NCBI GenBank assembly: GCA_004556975.1
Contig: SFFD01000002.1
Coordinates: forward strand, 83,412-147,411
Reading direction: 5' to 3'
DNA length: 64,000 nt
From: Oscillospiraceae bacterium
GTDB lineage: Bacteria; Bacillota; Clostridia; Oscillospirales; Ruminococcaceae
Shown piece after piece: positions 33,474 through 42,834 of this stretch. The translations under genes were made by a program, and so were the position numbers. The notes below the pieces were generated by a model. It was not told where the DNA came from and did not search any database. It was given only the letters and a program-made list of their open reading frames with translations. Position 1 is the stretch's first letter. Every line of letters starts with the position of its first letter.

Positions 33474-33908
33474 ATGCGCTTTGAAAAATCAAGCGGAATA
33501 AAAGTTAAGGTTTTGCCGGAACAAAGGCAATTTGTTGCGGCCGCGGATATGATAACCGCCGCCCTGCAAAAAGAAAATGTAATCGGCTATGATATTTTTG
33601 ACGGCGAGCAGCTTGTGGGCTTTGTTATGCTACGTAAATACGACGATGAAGAAACCGGCGAAACCCGCTGGTTCCTTTGGGAATACGCCATAGACTCGGC
33701 GTTCCAGGGCAGGGGATACGGCAAAAAAGCCCTTGTGGAAATAATAGATTTTATGCGGCGCGATTTTGACATGAAAATTATGACCACAACCTATATTTGG
33801 GGCAACGAAGCCGCCAAAAACCTTTATGAAAGTATGGGCTTTGCCGAAACGGATGTGGTTGATGAACCGGATTGCCACGAAGTTAATATGATTTATCGCT
33901 GCGAATAA
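33474..33908 (+). CDS. GNAT-family N-acetyltransferase
   Basis: 144 residues with the acetyl-CoA-binding motif A (YAIDSAFQGRGYGKKALVEIIDFM) and the C-terminal NEAAKNLYESMGF motif B. Length is typical of a single GNAT domain. AAGGGGGA precedes the ATG at 33474. The substrate (amine, peptide or small molecule) cannot be inferred; the aminoglycoside/spermidine acetyltransferase type is possible. Confidence 0.88.
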   Translation: MRFEKSSGIKVKVLPEQRQFVAAADMITAALQKENVIGYDIFDGEQLVGFVMLRKYDDEETGETRWFLWEYAIDSAFQGRGYGKKALVEIIDFMRRDFDMKIMTTTYIWGNEAAKNLYESMGFAETDVVDEPDCHEVNMIYRCE

Positions 33909-33914
33909 AGCAAA

Positions 33915-33944
33915 AAATGCACCGCCTTTGCCGGTGCATTTTTG
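33915..33944 (+). terminator. Intrinsic terminator after GNAT gene
   Basis: AATGCACCG / CGGTGCATT with a 7-nt loop and a T run. Confidence 0.85.
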
Positions 33945-34013
33945 TTTGGCTTTTTATATGAAGCAGTGTACGGCTGGCAGCAATAACACCGGCGTTAAAG
34001 TTTGATACTATAA

Positions 34014-34051
34014 CAAAAAATCCTCTGTAATTCATACGAATTACAGAGGAT
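34014..34051 (-). terminator. Terminator of tRNA-Ser
   Basis: A long stem (TCCTCTGTAATTC / GAATTACAGAGGA) with a 4-nt loop, followed on the minus strand by TTTTTT, immediately 3' of the tRNA. Confidence 0.88.
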
Positions 34052-34054
34052 TTG

Positions 34055-34147
34055 TGGCGGAGATGAAGAGATTCGAACTCTTGAGAGGCTTTTGACCCCT
34101 ACGCGATTTCCAGTCGCGCGCCCTCGACCAATCTAGGCGACATCTCC
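34055..34147 (-). tRNA. tRNA-Ser (anticodon GGA)
   Basis: 93-nt class II tRNA with encoded CCA. A 7-bp acceptor GGAGATG / CATCTCC, anticodon stem GCGCGACTGGAAATCGCG (loop CTGGAAA, anticodon GGA), a long variable arm, and T-loop GTTCGAATC are all present. It decodes UCU/UCC. Confidence 0.96.
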
Positions 34148-34256
34148 AAAGATTGCTTGAGTAAGCTTGCTGTCTGTTAACAGCTTGTTTATTATACTAA
34201 ATGCGGCGATAAAAATCAAGTGTTTTAGCAAATTTTTTTATAATTTTCTTAAAAAA

Positions 34257-34285
34257 TTGCGTGCGGGCGCTGTTTATGGTATTAT
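34257..34285 (+). promoter_or_regulatory. Promoter of the U32 peptidase gene
   Basis: TTGCGT (34257-34262), 17-bp spacer, TATTAT (34280-34285). Confidence 0.55.
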
Positions 34286-34407
34286 AGATAAAGTAAAAAA
34301 GCGCGCCCGCAGTTTATATTATAAAGTGGCGCCGCGCCGCTTTGCAAAAAAGGAAATATGCGGCGCTGTAAAATAAAAACGGGTATGTTAAAAGGGGGAT
34401 GCTTGCC

Positions 34408-36441
34408 GTGGAAGAAATTCTCGCTCCGGCAGGAGGAAAAGAACAGCTCTTGGCGGCTGTGCGCGCCGGCGCAGACGCAGTTTACCTCGGCGCAAGGAAC
34501 TTTAACGCACGGCGCGGCGCAGCCAACTTTGAAGAAAACGAGCTTTTTGAAGCCGTGTCCTATTGCCATGCGCGAAACGTAAAGGTTCATGTGACTCTTA
34601 ATACTCTTGTTACCGACAGCGAACTTCCCGACCTTCTTGAGGAAATAAAATATGTTGCAAAAAGCGGCGCAGACGCCGTTATAGTGCAGGATCTTGCGAC
34701 GGCAAAGCTTGTGCGCGAGCATTGTCCCGATATTGCCATGCACGCTTCCACCCAAATGACAATACACAACCTTGCGGGCGCCGTCGCCGCAAAGGAACTT
34801 GGCTTTTCGCGCATAGTTCTTTCCCGGGAACTTTCGCTGAATGAGATAAAAACCATTGCCGCCGGCACGGATGCGGAGCTTGAAGTGTTTGTGCACGGAG
34901 CTTTGTGCATGTGTATGTCCGGCGCATGCTATCTTTCTTCGATGATTGGCGGAAGAAGCGGCAACCGCGGTCTTTGCGCCCAGCCCTGCCGCCTTGATTT
35001 CCGCTTTGGAGAGAAAGACCACGCTCTTTCGCTTAAAGATATGTCATATGTGGAACATATCAGGGAGCTTGCCGCCGCCGGCGTATGCTCTTTCAAAATA
35101 GAGGGCAGAATGAAGCGGCCGGAATATGTCGCCGCGGCGGTAAATGCCTGTAAAACCGCACTTGCCGGCGGCGTGCCGGATATGGAAAGTCTGCGTGCGG
35201 TTTTTTCCCGCCAAGGGTTTACCGACGGATATTTTACCGGAAGACGCGGCGCCGATATGTTCGGCTTTCGCTCTCATGACGATGTAACGGCGGGGGAGCG
35301 GGTCTTTAAAAGCCTTGCCGCGTTATATAAGGATGAACCGCAGAAAGTTCCGCTTAAAATGACCCTTTCTCTTTCGGAGGATGCTCCGTCCGTGCTTTCT
35401 GTAAGCGACGGTGAAAACCAAGTTTCCGCAAGCGCGGCGCCATGCCGAAAGGCGCTTAAAACCCCCACCGATTATGACATTGCCCGCCGCTATCTTTCAA
35501 AAACCGGCGGCACGCCGTTTTATCTGGAATCCCTTGATTTTTCCGCAAAGGGCGAACCCATAATTGCGGCGGGGGAGATTAACGAAATGCGCCGTAGCGC
35601 GCTTGCACGGCTTCTGGAAATCCGCAGCCGCGTTATACCGAAAGAATTTATTGAAGCACCCCTTCCCAAAGCGGAAAAGCACAGCTGCGGCAAAGCCGCC
35701 TTTCGCCTGCGCTTTGAAAAATATGAACAGGTCTGCTTTGAAAATTCCGCCAATGCAATAATCCTGCCAATTGCCGAAATAGAGCGCCGCCCCGAAGCGA
35801 TAAGCCGCTTTGGCAGCCGTCTTTTTGCCGAGCTTCCGCCGCTTGTTTTCCCAATGGAGGAGGAAAAGCTTAAAGCGCGCCTTGAGGCGCTGAAAAAAGC
35901 AGGCGTAACCGATGTTGTCTGCGACAATATCGGAGTTCTTGCCATTGCAAAAGCCGCAGGAATGACCCTTCACGGGGGACATGGGCTTAATATACTAAAC
36001 AGCGTCGCCCTTTCGGAGTATGAGCGCCTCGGTCTTTCGGACGCGACTGTTTCCTTTGAGCTTTCCGCAGCGAAAATCCGCCGGCTTTGCGGAAAAATAC
36101 CGCGGGGAATAATCGGCTATGGCTATCTTCCGCTTATGCGAACCAGAGCCTGCCCGCTTAAAAAGGCCTCCGGTTGCAAAGGCTGCCCCGGTACGGGCAA
36201 GCTTCGCGACAGAATCGGCAAGGAATTTACTTATCTTTGCTTTGAACGGAAGTTTGGAACTTTGCTTAACAGCGTTCCTCTTTGGACTGCGGATAAAGAT
36301 ATTCAGGGCGTTGACTTTGTGACGCTTTGGTTTACTACGGAATCGCCGGAACGCTGTGAAAAGGTTTACCGTATGTTTACCGCAGGACAGCCTGCGGACA
36401 TAGAGCGCACCTGCGGCCTTTATTTCAGGGAACTTCTGTAA
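34408..36441 (+). CDS. Peptidase U32 family protein (YrrO/RlhA-like, with DUF3656-type region)
   Basis: 677 residues. The N-terminal U32 signature (EILAPAGGKEQLLAAVRAGADAVYLGARNFNAR) and EVFVHGALCMCMSGACYLSSMIGGRSGNRGLCAQPCR carry the conserved cysteines that bind an Fe-S cluster in RlhA/TrhP-type enzymes. A later CPLKKASGCKGC supplies more cysteines. Family members act in rRNA/tRNA hydroxylation rather than proteolysis. The GTG at 34408 is preferred because AAAGGGGG lies 9 nt upstream; an ATG at 34399 abuts that site. Confidence 0.88.
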   Translation: MEEILAPAGGKEQLLAAVRAGADAVYLGARNFNARRGAANFEENELFEAVSYCHARNVKVHVTLNTLVTDSELPDLLEEIKYVAKSGADAVIVQDLATAKLVREHCPDIAMHASTQMTIHNLAGAVAAKELGFSRIVLSRELSLNEIKTIAAGTDAELEVFVHGALCMCMSGACYLSSMIGGRSGNRGLCAQPCRLDFRFGEKDHALSLKDMSYVEHIRELAAAGVCSFKIEGRMKRPEYVAAAVNACKTALAGGVPDMESLRAVFSRQGFTDGYFTGRRGADMFGFRSHDDVTAGERVFKSLAALYKDEPQKVPLKMTLSLSEDAPSVLSVSDGENQVSASAAPCRKALKTPTDYDIARRYLSKTGGTPFYLESLDFSAKGEPIIAAGEINEMRRSALARLLEIRSRVIPKEFIEAPLPKAEKHSCGKAAFRLRFEKYEQVCFENSANAIILPIAEIERRPEAISRFGSRLFAELPPLVFPMEEEKLKARLEALKKAGVTDVVCDNIGVLAIAKAAGMTLHGGHGLNILNSVALSEYERLGLSDATVSFELSAAKIRRLCGKIPRGIIGYGYLPLMRTRACPLKKASGCKGCPGTGKLRDRIGKEFTYLCFERKFGTLLNSVPLWTADKDIQGVDFVTLWFTTESPERCEKVYRMFTAGQPADIERTCGLYFRELL

Positions 36442-36468
36442 CCGTTTTTATTTTATGCTTAAGATATA

Positions 36469-36497
36469 AGAAGCACCCGCTTGCGGTGCTTCTTTTT
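36469..36497 (+). terminator. Intrinsic terminator after U32 gene
   Basis: AGAAGCACC / GGTGCTTCT with a 7-nt loop and T's. Confidence 0.85.
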
Positions 36498-36686
36498 CGT
36501 CGTACATGAGCTATTCAAATTATCTTGCGGTTTCAAAAACTGCCGCGCCCGAAAAAACAAATGCTTTATGCATGCAGGCAGATTTTTGCGCAGGGTCTTT
36601 TTGTAAAACGAAAAATGCGCAAAACTGCGTATAATTATGCCGTAAATAAGGAAAAATAAAAGCAAAAAACTTCCGGAGGATTTGCT

Positions 36687-37121
36687 ATGATTGAAAATGA
36701 TACGGTAAGGCTTTTGCGCGAGTGTGACGCCGGCGTTGATATGGGCGTTTCCGTCATTTCGGATGTTATGGGCAAGGTTGGTTCTTCCGCCCTTAAAATG
36801 ACCCTTAACCGCTGTAAAACGGAGCACGAAAAGCTTAAAACAGAAATTGAAGTTCTTCTTAACAGCTATCATGACGAAGGAAAAGAGCCAAACCCTGTTG
36901 CAAAGGGAATGTCATGGATTAAAACCAATGTGAAAATGGCAGCGGACGATTCAGACGCGACCATTGCCGACCTTTTGACCGACGGCTGCGATATGGGAAC
37001 AAAGTGCCTTTGCAAATATCTTAATCAGTATAAGGCGGCGGATGAAAGGTCAAAAGACATTGCAAAGCGCCTGATTCAGCTGGAGGAGGATTTGCGCAGC
37101 GATTTAAGACAATATCTTTAA
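36687..37121 (+). CDS. Hypothetical helical protein, DUF2383/ferritin-like bundle suspected
   Basis: 144 residues, predicted almost entirely helical (four helices around 5-30, 33-60, 75-105, 110-143), no membrane segment and no signal peptide. Two similar motifs, ECDAGVDMGVSVISDVM and DGCDMGTKCLCKYL, look like a duplicated half as in four-helix-bundle DUF2383/PA2169-type proteins. GGAGG precedes the ATG, and a strong terminator follows. Function unknown; the bundle assignment is an inference from pattern only. Confidence 0.6.
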   Translation: MIENDTVRLLRECDAGVDMGVSVISDVMGKVGSSALKMTLNRCKTEHEKLKTEIEVLLNSYHDEGKEPNPVAKGMSWIKTNVKMAADDSDATIADLLTDGCDMGTKCLCKYLNQYKAADERSKDIAKRLIQLEEDLRSDLRQYL

Positions 37122-37123
37122 TT

Positions 37124-37157
37124 AAACTGCGGGCAGGCGGGCTGCCCGCAGTTTTTT
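37124..37157 (+). terminator. Strong intrinsic terminator
   Basis: CTGCGGGCA / TGCCCGCAG with flanking A/T runs. Confidence 0.92.
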
Positions 37158-37201
37158 GCGGGCAAATTTAATGCGGCGCTGCGCCATTTGTAAATAAAGC
37201 C

Positions 37202-37230
37202 TTGAATATGCGCGCCTTTTCCGCTATAAT
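37202..37230 (+). promoter_or_regulatory. Promoter of the ABC-F gene
   Basis: TTGAAT (37202-37207), 17-bp spacer, TATAAT (37225-37230). A transcript start near 37237 supports the GTG start at 37267. Confidence 0.7.
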
Positions 37231-37266
37231 ATAATGGATTTTGGAAGAAAGGCGGTGAAAAAAGCC

Positions 37267-39171
37267 GTGATACTTGAAATAACGGGTCTTAATAAAAGCT
37301 TCGGGGCAAAAACCGTCCTCTCTGACCTTGATTTAAAGATTGAAGACAAAGACAGAATAGGTCTTATAGGCGAAAACGGAGCGGGCAAATCCACTTTGCT
37401 TAATATTATAGCCGGCGATATGGATTACGACAGCGGAACACTTGCCCGCGGAACGGGAAAGCGCATAGGCTTCCTCCGGCAGGACAGCGGTCTTGCCCTT
37501 GGCGGAACGATAATTTCCGAAATGCGCTCGGTTTTCGCATCAGTGCTCAAATCGGAGGAGCGCCTGCGCTCCCTTGAGCACGATATGGCAAGCTTTGAGC
37601 ACGGCTCTGCAAAGTACGTAAGCCTTTTTGCGGAATATGAGCACGAAAAAAGCCGCTTTGAAGCGGCGGACGGCTATAATATAAATGTGAAAATCAATAC
37701 GGTGCTCACGGGTATGGGCTTTAGCTCCTTTGACCCCGAAACGCCGGTGGAGCGCCTTTCCGGCGGCGAACGCACGCGCCTTGCCCTTGCAAAGCTGCTG
37801 CTTGAAGACCCGGATTTGCTCATGCTTGACGAGCCCACAAACCACCTTGATTTTAAAACCCTCGGCTGGCTTGAGGATTATCTTTCAACATATAAGGGCG
37901 CAATTCTCACCGTTTCGCATGACAGATATTTTCTTGACAAAATCGTGAATACCGTCTGCGAAATGGAAAATAAAACACTTGTGCGCTATAACGCAGGCTA
38001 TACCAAGTACCTTGATTTAAAGGCGGCGCGCCTTGCAAGAATGCAGAAGGAATATGACCGCCAGATGCGCGAAATTGCGGAGCTGGAGGACTTTATCGCC
38101 CGCAATAAGGTGCGCGCCTCCACCACCAAGCGCGCTCATAGCCGCGAAATGGAACTTGAGCGTATGGAGATAAAAGAGCGCCCGACTCCGCCGCCAAAGC
38201 CGCCGAAATTCCGCTTTTCCTACGAGCGCGAGCCGGTAAAGGACGTGCTTACGGTCGAGGGGCTTCGCCTTGAAGTGGGGGAGGGCGCGGAAAAAAAGCT
38301 GCTCTGTCCCTCGGTGGATTTGACTGTGCGCCGCGGCGAAAAGATTGCCATTGTGGGAATGAACGGCGTTGGCAAAAGTACGTTTATAAAAACCATTCTC
38401 GGAATTTTGCCGCACACCGCCGGAATAATCGAGTGGGGGCGTAATGTCCGCGCAGGGTATTACGACCAGCACAACAGCTATCTTCACCCAAACAAAACCG
38501 TTTTGGACGAGCTTTGGGATATGTTCCCGCGTTCCGACGAGCTTACCCTGCGTTCCGCTCTCGGCCGCGCGCGCATTACCGGCGACAATGTGTTCAAAAA
38601 AGTAAGCGTGCTTTCCGGCGGTGAAAAGGCGCGCCTTAGCTTTGCGGCGCTTACCCTTAAGGATTCAAATGTGCTCGTCCTTGACGAGCCGACGAACCAT
38701 ATGGATATTTCCTGCAAGGAAGCCCTTGACGAAGCGCTTCGCGAGTTTACCGGCACAATAATTATGGTCAGCCATGACCGCTATCTGCTCAACCGGGTGC
38801 CCACAAGGATTATCGAAATGTTCCCCGACAGGCTTGTAAGCTATGAGGGAGTTTACGACGACTATCTTCGCCTGAAGGAAGAAGCTCCCGCTGCGGCGCG
38901 CGAAGAAAAAAAGCCGACCCAAAACGAAACGGCTTATTACAAAACAAAACAGCAAAAAAGCGAGGACGCAAAGCGCCGCAGCCGCATAAAGGCCATCGAA
39001 AACGAAATTGCAGAGGCGGACGCCCGCCTTGCGGAAATAGAAAAAGAAATGGCTTTACCGGAAATCTGCGCCGATTACGAAAAGATGACGGCGCTTTGCG
39101 CCGAAATGGAACAGCTTAAGGACAAACAAAACGCCCTTATGGACGAATGGGCAGAACTTACGGAGGATTGA
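37267..39171 (+). CDS. ABC-F family ATPase (ribosome-associated, Uup/YdiF/EttA type)
   Basis: About 634 residues with two ATP-binding cassettes and no membrane domain. Walker A motifs GENGAGKST and GMNGVGKST, signatures LSGGERTRLAL and LSGGEKARLSF, and Walker B LMLDEPTNHLD and LVLDEPTNHMD are all intact. A lysine/arginine-rich interdomain linker (KVRASTTKRAHSRE) and a C-terminal coiled coil after residue ~550 fit ABC-F proteins that act in the ribosomal E site. The GTG at 37267 follows AAAGGCGGTG at 9 nt. An antibiotic-resistance role cannot be read from sequence. Confidence 0.92.
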   Translation: MILEITGLNKSFGAKTVLSDLDLKIEDKDRIGLIGENGAGKSTLLNIIAGDMDYDSGTLARGTGKRIGFLRQDSGLALGGTIISEMRSVFASVLKSEERLRSLEHDMASFEHGSAKYVSLFAEYEHEKSRFEAADGYNINVKINTVLTGMGFSSFDPETPVERLSGGERTRLALAKLLLEDPDLLMLDEPTNHLDFKTLGWLEDYLSTYKGAILTVSHDRYFLDKIVNTVCEMENKTLVRYNAGYTKYLDLKAARLARMQKEYDRQMREIAELEDFIARNKVRASTTKRAHSREMELERMEIKERPTPPPKPPKFRFSYEREPVKDVLTVEGLRLEVGEGAEKKLLCPSVDLTVRRGEKIAIVGMNGVGKSTFIKTILGILPHTAGIIEWGRNVRAGYYDQHNSYLHPNKTVLDELWDMFPRSDELTLRSALGRARITGDNVFKKVSVLSGGEKARLSFAALTLKDSNVLVLDEPTNHMDISCKEALDEALREFTGTIIMVSHDRYLLNRVPTRIIEMFPDRLVSYEGVYDDYLRLKEEAPAAAREEKKPTQNETAYYKTKQQKSEDAKRRSRIKAIENEIAEADARLAEIEKEMALPEICADYEKMTALCAEMEQLKDKQNALMDEWAELTED

Positions 39172-39174
39172 TTT

Positions 39175-39363
39175 ATGGAAAATATGGATATAAGAACGCT
39201 TTTGCTTCTTTGCGCTTCGCTTTTTTCGGCAATCGCAGGCGGATTTTTCGCACAACGGGCGAAAAAAACAGAAAAATTCGCTTTGCTTGTCATATCCGTA
39301 GTGTTTGCCGCCCTTTGCCTTGTGGGGATAATCCTTTCCGTACTTTCGCTGATATTCAAATGA
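39175..39363 (+). CDS. Small two-helix membrane protein, 62 aa
   Basis: Starts 3 nt after the ABC-F stop, with GGAGG overlapping the end of that gene, so it is co-transcribed. Two hydrophobic helices (about 7-25 and 36-60) flank a basic loop (QRAKKTEK). Not recognised; a small membrane partner or unrelated passenger. Confidence 0.65.
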   Translation: MENMDIRTLLLLCASLFSAIAGGFFAQRAKKTEKFALLVISVVFAALCLVGIILSVLSLIFK

Positions 39364-39364
39364 A

Positions 39365-39400
39365 AAAAGCCGCGGCTTAACCAAAGCCGCGGCTTTTTTT
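39365..39400 (+). terminator. Strong intrinsic terminator
   Basis: AAAAAAGCCGCGGCTT / AAGCCGCGGCTTTTTT with a short loop; works in both directions. Confidence 0.93.
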
Positions 39401-39453
39401 CGCCAAGCAGTATTATTCTATCGCAGTCAAGTGCACGGCGGAAAATAAAAGGC

Positions 39454-39981
39454 TCATTCCGCCCAAAAAACTCTGTTCGGCTTTCTTTCCGCTGCCTGCG
39501 GAATATCGCCGTCAATATATCCGACGGCGCAGTGGCCGATTCCTTCCCATTCGCCCTCAACGCCAAGGTCTTTTAAAAGCTGCCGATATTCGGGCTCTTC
39601 AAATTCCTGTTTGGCGCGGTGAATCCATATGCTTCCAAGACCGAGAGAGTGCGCGGCAAGCATCATATTGCCCATAACAAGGCTTCCGTCATAAACCCGG
39701 TTTGCCCATTCCTTTTCTGCCAGAACAATAAGAACTGCGGGTGCGCCGTAGAAAGGGTCGAACCCTTCCGGAAAACCGCCTATTCTGCGGTTTTCTTCCG
39801 CAATGCGGTCGCGCAATTCCTTATTTGTAACCGCAAGAATTATGGCTGACTGTTTGCCCTTTGCGCTTGCCGCATAAAGGCCCGATTCGATTATCTGTTC
39901 AAGTTCGGCTTTTTCGGGCATATCGGGCTTGAATTTTCTTATGCTGCGGCGTTCTTTTATTGCTTTAATGACTTCGTTCAT
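39454..39981 (-). CDS. Nitroreductase family protein
   Basis: 175-residue FMN-dependent nitroreductase-fold protein. The N-terminal IKERRSIRKF is the family hallmark for FMN phosphate contacts. YAASAKGKQS and SLGLGSIWIHRAK complete the pattern. Length is at the short end of the family. These enzymes reduce nitro groups, quinones or flavins with NAD(P)H; the natural substrate is unknown. Confidence 0.9.
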   Translation of the reverse strand: MNEVIKAIKERRSIRKFKPDMPEKAELEQIIESGLYAASAKGKQSAIILAVTNKELRDRIAEENRRIGGFPEGFDPFYGAPAVLIVLAEKEWANRVYDGSLVMGNMMLAAHSLGLGSIWIHRAKQEFEEPEYRQLLKDLGVEGEWEGIGHCAVGYIDGDIPQAAERKPNRVFWAE

Positions 39982-40038
39982 TCCAATTCCTCCTGTCAGA
40001 TATTATAAACAAGCGTTCTTAAAAATTTAGGTATTGTT

Positions 40039-40686
40039 TTAAATATCGCTGATTTCAATCTGATGTTTAAGCCTTTGATAAAACTCAATTTGAAAGTCCA
40101 GCTTTTCGCACCAAAGCTCGTGCCCGGATTTCGTACCAAACTCCAGCTCTTTGTATTTCCGGAGTTTCGCAATGGCTTTTTCTGTGTGCCCGCGCTTTTC
40201 ATCAATGCTCATTTCGTCGTATTTTATCCATTTAAGGTTTTCAAAAATGCGATAGGCGTCAAAGCGGTCTATGTTGTCCGCGTCGCCGACGGTAAGAGCA
40301 AAAGCGGTGCGTTTTCCGTCAAAATCCGCTTTGTCATCAGCGTGAATGGCTATTCCGTAGCAAATATCCTCAATAACATCGGGTTCAAAGCCAAGCTCCT
40401 CAAGAAACGGGCGCGCAATTTTTGCGGAGTATCTTCCGTGGTTTCTGTAATCTTCGGAATCTTTAAATTTTCCGCAGTATGAAATGTCGTGCAAAAGACA
40501 GGCAACAACCATTGCTTCTGCGTCAAGCCCCTCTTTTTCGGCAATATATTTGCCTATGTTTGCAACGCGGACAGAATGCTCATAACGGTACTCTTTTTCA
40601 TAGGGCTTGTCGCTGAAATATTCGCTGCCGTCAAATTTACGGCGAAGAAATTCTTTTGCAAGTTCAACGGAGTTTTCTTTTCTCAT
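40039..40686 (-). CDS. HD-domain phosphohydrolase
   Basis: 215 residues. HSVRVANIGKYIAEKEGL followed by CLLHDISY gives the H...HD metal-binding core, and HADD and DADNIDRFD supply later ligands. This is the compact single-domain HD family (YedJ/YfbR-like) acting on nucleotides or phosphate esters. It lies downstream of the small winged-helix gene on the same strand, with a terminator between them. Confidence 0.85.
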   Translation of the reverse strand: MRKENSVELAKEFLRRKFDGSEYFSDKPYEKEYRYEHSVRVANIGKYIAEKEGLDAEAMVVACLLHDISYCGKFKDSEDYRNHGRYSAKIARPFLEELGFEPDVIEDICYGIAIHADDKADFDGKRTAFALTVGDADNIDRFDAYRIFENLKWIKYDEMSIDEKRGHTEKAIAKLRKYKELEFGTKSGHELWCEKLDFQIEFYQRLKHQIEISDI

Positions 40687-40713
40687 GGGTACTCCTTTCC
40701 GTCAATATAAATA

Positions 40714-40741
40714 AAGCGGGCTGAAAAACAGCCCGCCTTCG
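40714..40741 (-). terminator. Terminator of the winged-helix gene
   Basis: GCGGGCTG / CAGCCCGC with an AAAAA loop, between the small regulator and the HD gene. Confidence 0.65.
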
Positions 40742-40750
40742 CTTAAAAAA

Positions 40751-40924
40751 TCATTCCTTTACTGCATAGCAGCAACGAACGGGGGAATATACCTTTTCTT
40801 CAGCCTTAAGCTCTTTAATTGCTTTGGAAACCTCGTCCTTGTCTGCGCCGAGGGCTGCGGCAATTTCACCGGGACGAAGCGGCTTTTCGGAATTTTTGAG
40901 CAGTTCAATAATTTGTTCTTTCAT
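40751..40924 (-). CDS. Small winged-helix DNA-binding protein, 57 aa
   Basis: ATG at 40924 with AAGGAGAG upstream. The sequence IIELLKNSEKPLRPGEIAAALGADKDEVSKAIKELKAEEKV is a compact helix-turn-helix with a short wing and ends in CCYAVKE. It resembles the wHTH domain of MarR/ArsR-type regulators but lacks extra domains, so it is probably a one-domain regulator; the vicinal cysteines near the C-terminus could sense redox or metal. Target unknown. Confidence 0.75.
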   Translation of the reverse strand: MKEQIIELLKNSEKPLRPGEIAAALGADKDEVSKAIKELKAEEKVYSPVRCCYAVKE

Positions 40925-41022
40925 TTTATATCTCTCCTTAAAATTTGATTTTTTGTTTTATATATGTCAGCTTACAAAACGCCGCAGATTTTAATACATT
41001 ATATCCGATTGCTTTTGCAAAG

Positions 41023-41215
41023 TCAATCTGAAAGAAACGCCGAAGCTTGATTAAAAGCAAATTTCGTAATAAAGACATGAACAACGCCGCGACATTCTTC
41101 TTCGTCAGAAAAATTACCGGGTGTCATACCGCATTTTTCCATTGCTCTGCGGCTTGCTTTTGGTGAATTCATATCTTCATCAGAAAACCGTGTTTTCAGC
41201 GTAAATCGGTCGTTC
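41023..41215 (-). pseudogene. Remnant of a GNAT acetyltransferase C-terminus
   Basis: In the gap between the winged-helix gene and lysS, the minus strand reads ASRRAMEKCGMTPG followed by about 30 codons to a TGA at 41023-41025. ASRR-x-MEK-x-GM is the classic GNAT motif B region. The upstream part has no acetyl-CoA-binding motif and reaches a stop near 41219, so only a decayed tail remains. The rest of 40925-41288 shows nothing else except the lysS terminator. Confidence 0.5.
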
Positions 41216-41252
41216 GCTTATAAGCAGAAATTGATATGCTTCTTTAAAATTC

Positions 41253-41284
41253 CCAAAAACCCGCATAAACACTGGGTTTTTTCG
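41253..41284 (-). terminator. Terminator of lysS
   Basis: AAAACCC / GGGTTTT with an 11-nt loop and T's on the minus strand, 5 nt after the lysS stop. Confidence 0.7.
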
Positions 41285-41288
41285 ACAT

Positions 41289-42803
41289 TTACTTGTCAAG
41301 GGGTTTCATTGTTGGGAAAAGAAGAACATCGCGGATGGAATAATTTCCGGTAAGAAGCTGAACCATACGGTCAATTCCTACGCCAAGGCCGCCCGTAGGA
41401 GGCATACCGTATTCCATGGCGGTAAGAAAGTCCTCATCAAGGCGTTCCGCCTCATCGTCGCCCTGCTCGCGAAGAGCTGCCTGCGCCATAAAACGCTCGC
41501 GCTGGTCAATGGGGTCATTAAGCTCGGAATATGCGTTTGCGTGTTCGCGCCCGGCAACAAAAAGCTCAAATCTTTGGGTCATCCAGGGCTTTTCGGGGTC
41601 CTTTTTGGTAAGAGGGCTTACCTCAATGGGGTATTCGGTGATAAAGGTAGGCTGAATAAGCTTGTCTTCAACAAATTCGTCAAAGAACGCGGCAAGGATG
41701 TCGCCCTTTTTGTGGCGTTCCTCAAACTCAACTCCGTGTTCCTTGGCAACCTTTCTTGCGGTTTCAAGGTCGGGAATTTCGTCAAAATCGACTCCGGAAT
41801 ATTTTTTGACCGCTTCGGTCATGGTAATGCGCTCAAAGGGCTTGCCAAGGTCGATTTCGTGGCCGTCAAATTCCACTACGGTTTTACCGATTACGTTTTC
41901 GGCGCAGCGGCGGAACATTTTTTCGGTGATGTCCATCATGCCGTCAAGGTTGGTATATGCCTGATAAAGTTCAAGCTCGGTGAATTCCGGATTGTGACGG
42001 GGGTCCATGCCCTCGTTGCGGAATACACGGCCGATTTCATAAACTCTGTCAAAGCCGCCGATGATAAGACGCTTAAGATAAAGTTCAAGAGCAATGCGCA
42101 TATACATATCGATGTCAAGAGCATTGTGGTGAGTGATAAAGGGTCTTGCGGAAGCGCCGCCGGCGATGGTGTTGAGCACGGGGGTCTCAACCTCAAGGAA
42201 TCCTTCTTCGTCAAGAAGCGCGCGGATTTCCTTTATTATCATGCTGCGCTTTACAAAGGTATCTTTAACCTCGGGGTTTACAATAAGGTCAACATAGCGC
42301 TGACGGTAGCGAAGCTCCGGGTCTTTAAGTCCGTGGAATTTTTCCGGCAGGGGAAGGAGGGACTTTGCAAGCAGCACAACGGAGGTGGCGCGCACGGAAA
42401 TTTCGCCCATGTGGGTGCGGAACACAACGCCGGTAACGCCGATGATGTCGCCGATATCCCACTTTTTAAAATCAGCGTAAGCGTCGTCGCCGACCATATC
42501 CTTGCGAACATAAAGCTGAATGCGGCCCTGCTTATCCTGAAGGTCGGCAAAGCTTGCTTTGCCCATGCCGCGCTTGCTCATAATGCGGCCTGCCATAGAA
42601 ACGGTCATAACGCTTTCTTCGCCTTCGGGCGGGTCAACAAAGCTTGTTTTAACGTCGGCGGAATATGCGGTAACGTCATATTTTGTGATTACAAAAGGGT
42701 CTTTGCCGGCTTCACGCAGGGCGTCAAGCTTGTCGCGTCTTATTTGCAGAAGTTCGGAAAGCTGCTGTGCCGAAAGCTCCTGTTCCTGAATATTTTCGTC
42801 CAT
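41289..42803 (-). CDS. lysS: Lysyl-tRNA synthetase, class II
   Basis: 504 residues. An N-terminal OB-fold anticodon-binding domain (about 55-170, [19 protein letters not shown]) is followed by the class II catalytic core with motif 1 ([25 protein letters not shown]), motif 2 ([23 protein letters not shown]) and motif 3 ([15 protein letters not shown]). Standard length. In many clostridia greA lies directly upstream; here about 1.4 kb of mobile debris separates them. Confidence 0.97.
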   Translation of the reverse strand: MDENIQEQELSAQQLSELLQIRRDKLDALREAGKDPFVITKYDVTAYSADVKTSFVDPPEGEESVMTVSMAGRIMSKRGMGKASFADLQDKQGRIQLYVRKDMVGDDAYADFKKWDIGDIIGVTGVVFRTHMGEISVRATSVVLLAKSLLPLPEKFHGLKDPELRYRQRYVDLIVNPEVKDTFVKRSMIIKEIRALLDEEGFLEVETPVLNTIAGGASARPFITHHNALDIDMYMRIALELYLKRLIIGGFDRVYEIGRVFRNEGMDPRHNPEFTELELYQAYTNLDGMMDITEKMFRRCAENVIGKTVVEFDGHEIDLGKPFERITMTEAVKKYSGVDFDEIPDLETARKVAKEHGVEFEERHKKGDILAAFFDEFVEDKLIQPTFITEYPIEVSPLTKKDPEKPWMTQRFELFVAGREHANAYSELNDPIDQRERFMAQAALREQGDDEAERLDEDFLTAMEYGMPPTGGLGVGIDRMVQLLTGNYSIRDVLLFPTMKPLDK

Positions 42804-42834
42804 TATAAACTTCCTTTCAAAGGGGAATAGTAAT

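Noticed and set aside
41541..42830. Long plus-strand open frame opposite lysS
   Set aside because: Shadow of lysS produced by its codon usage; low plausibility as protein.
42804..42834. T-box or riboswitch ahead of lysS
   Set aside because: Only 31 bp separate lysS from the debris, too short, and no T-box sequence is present.
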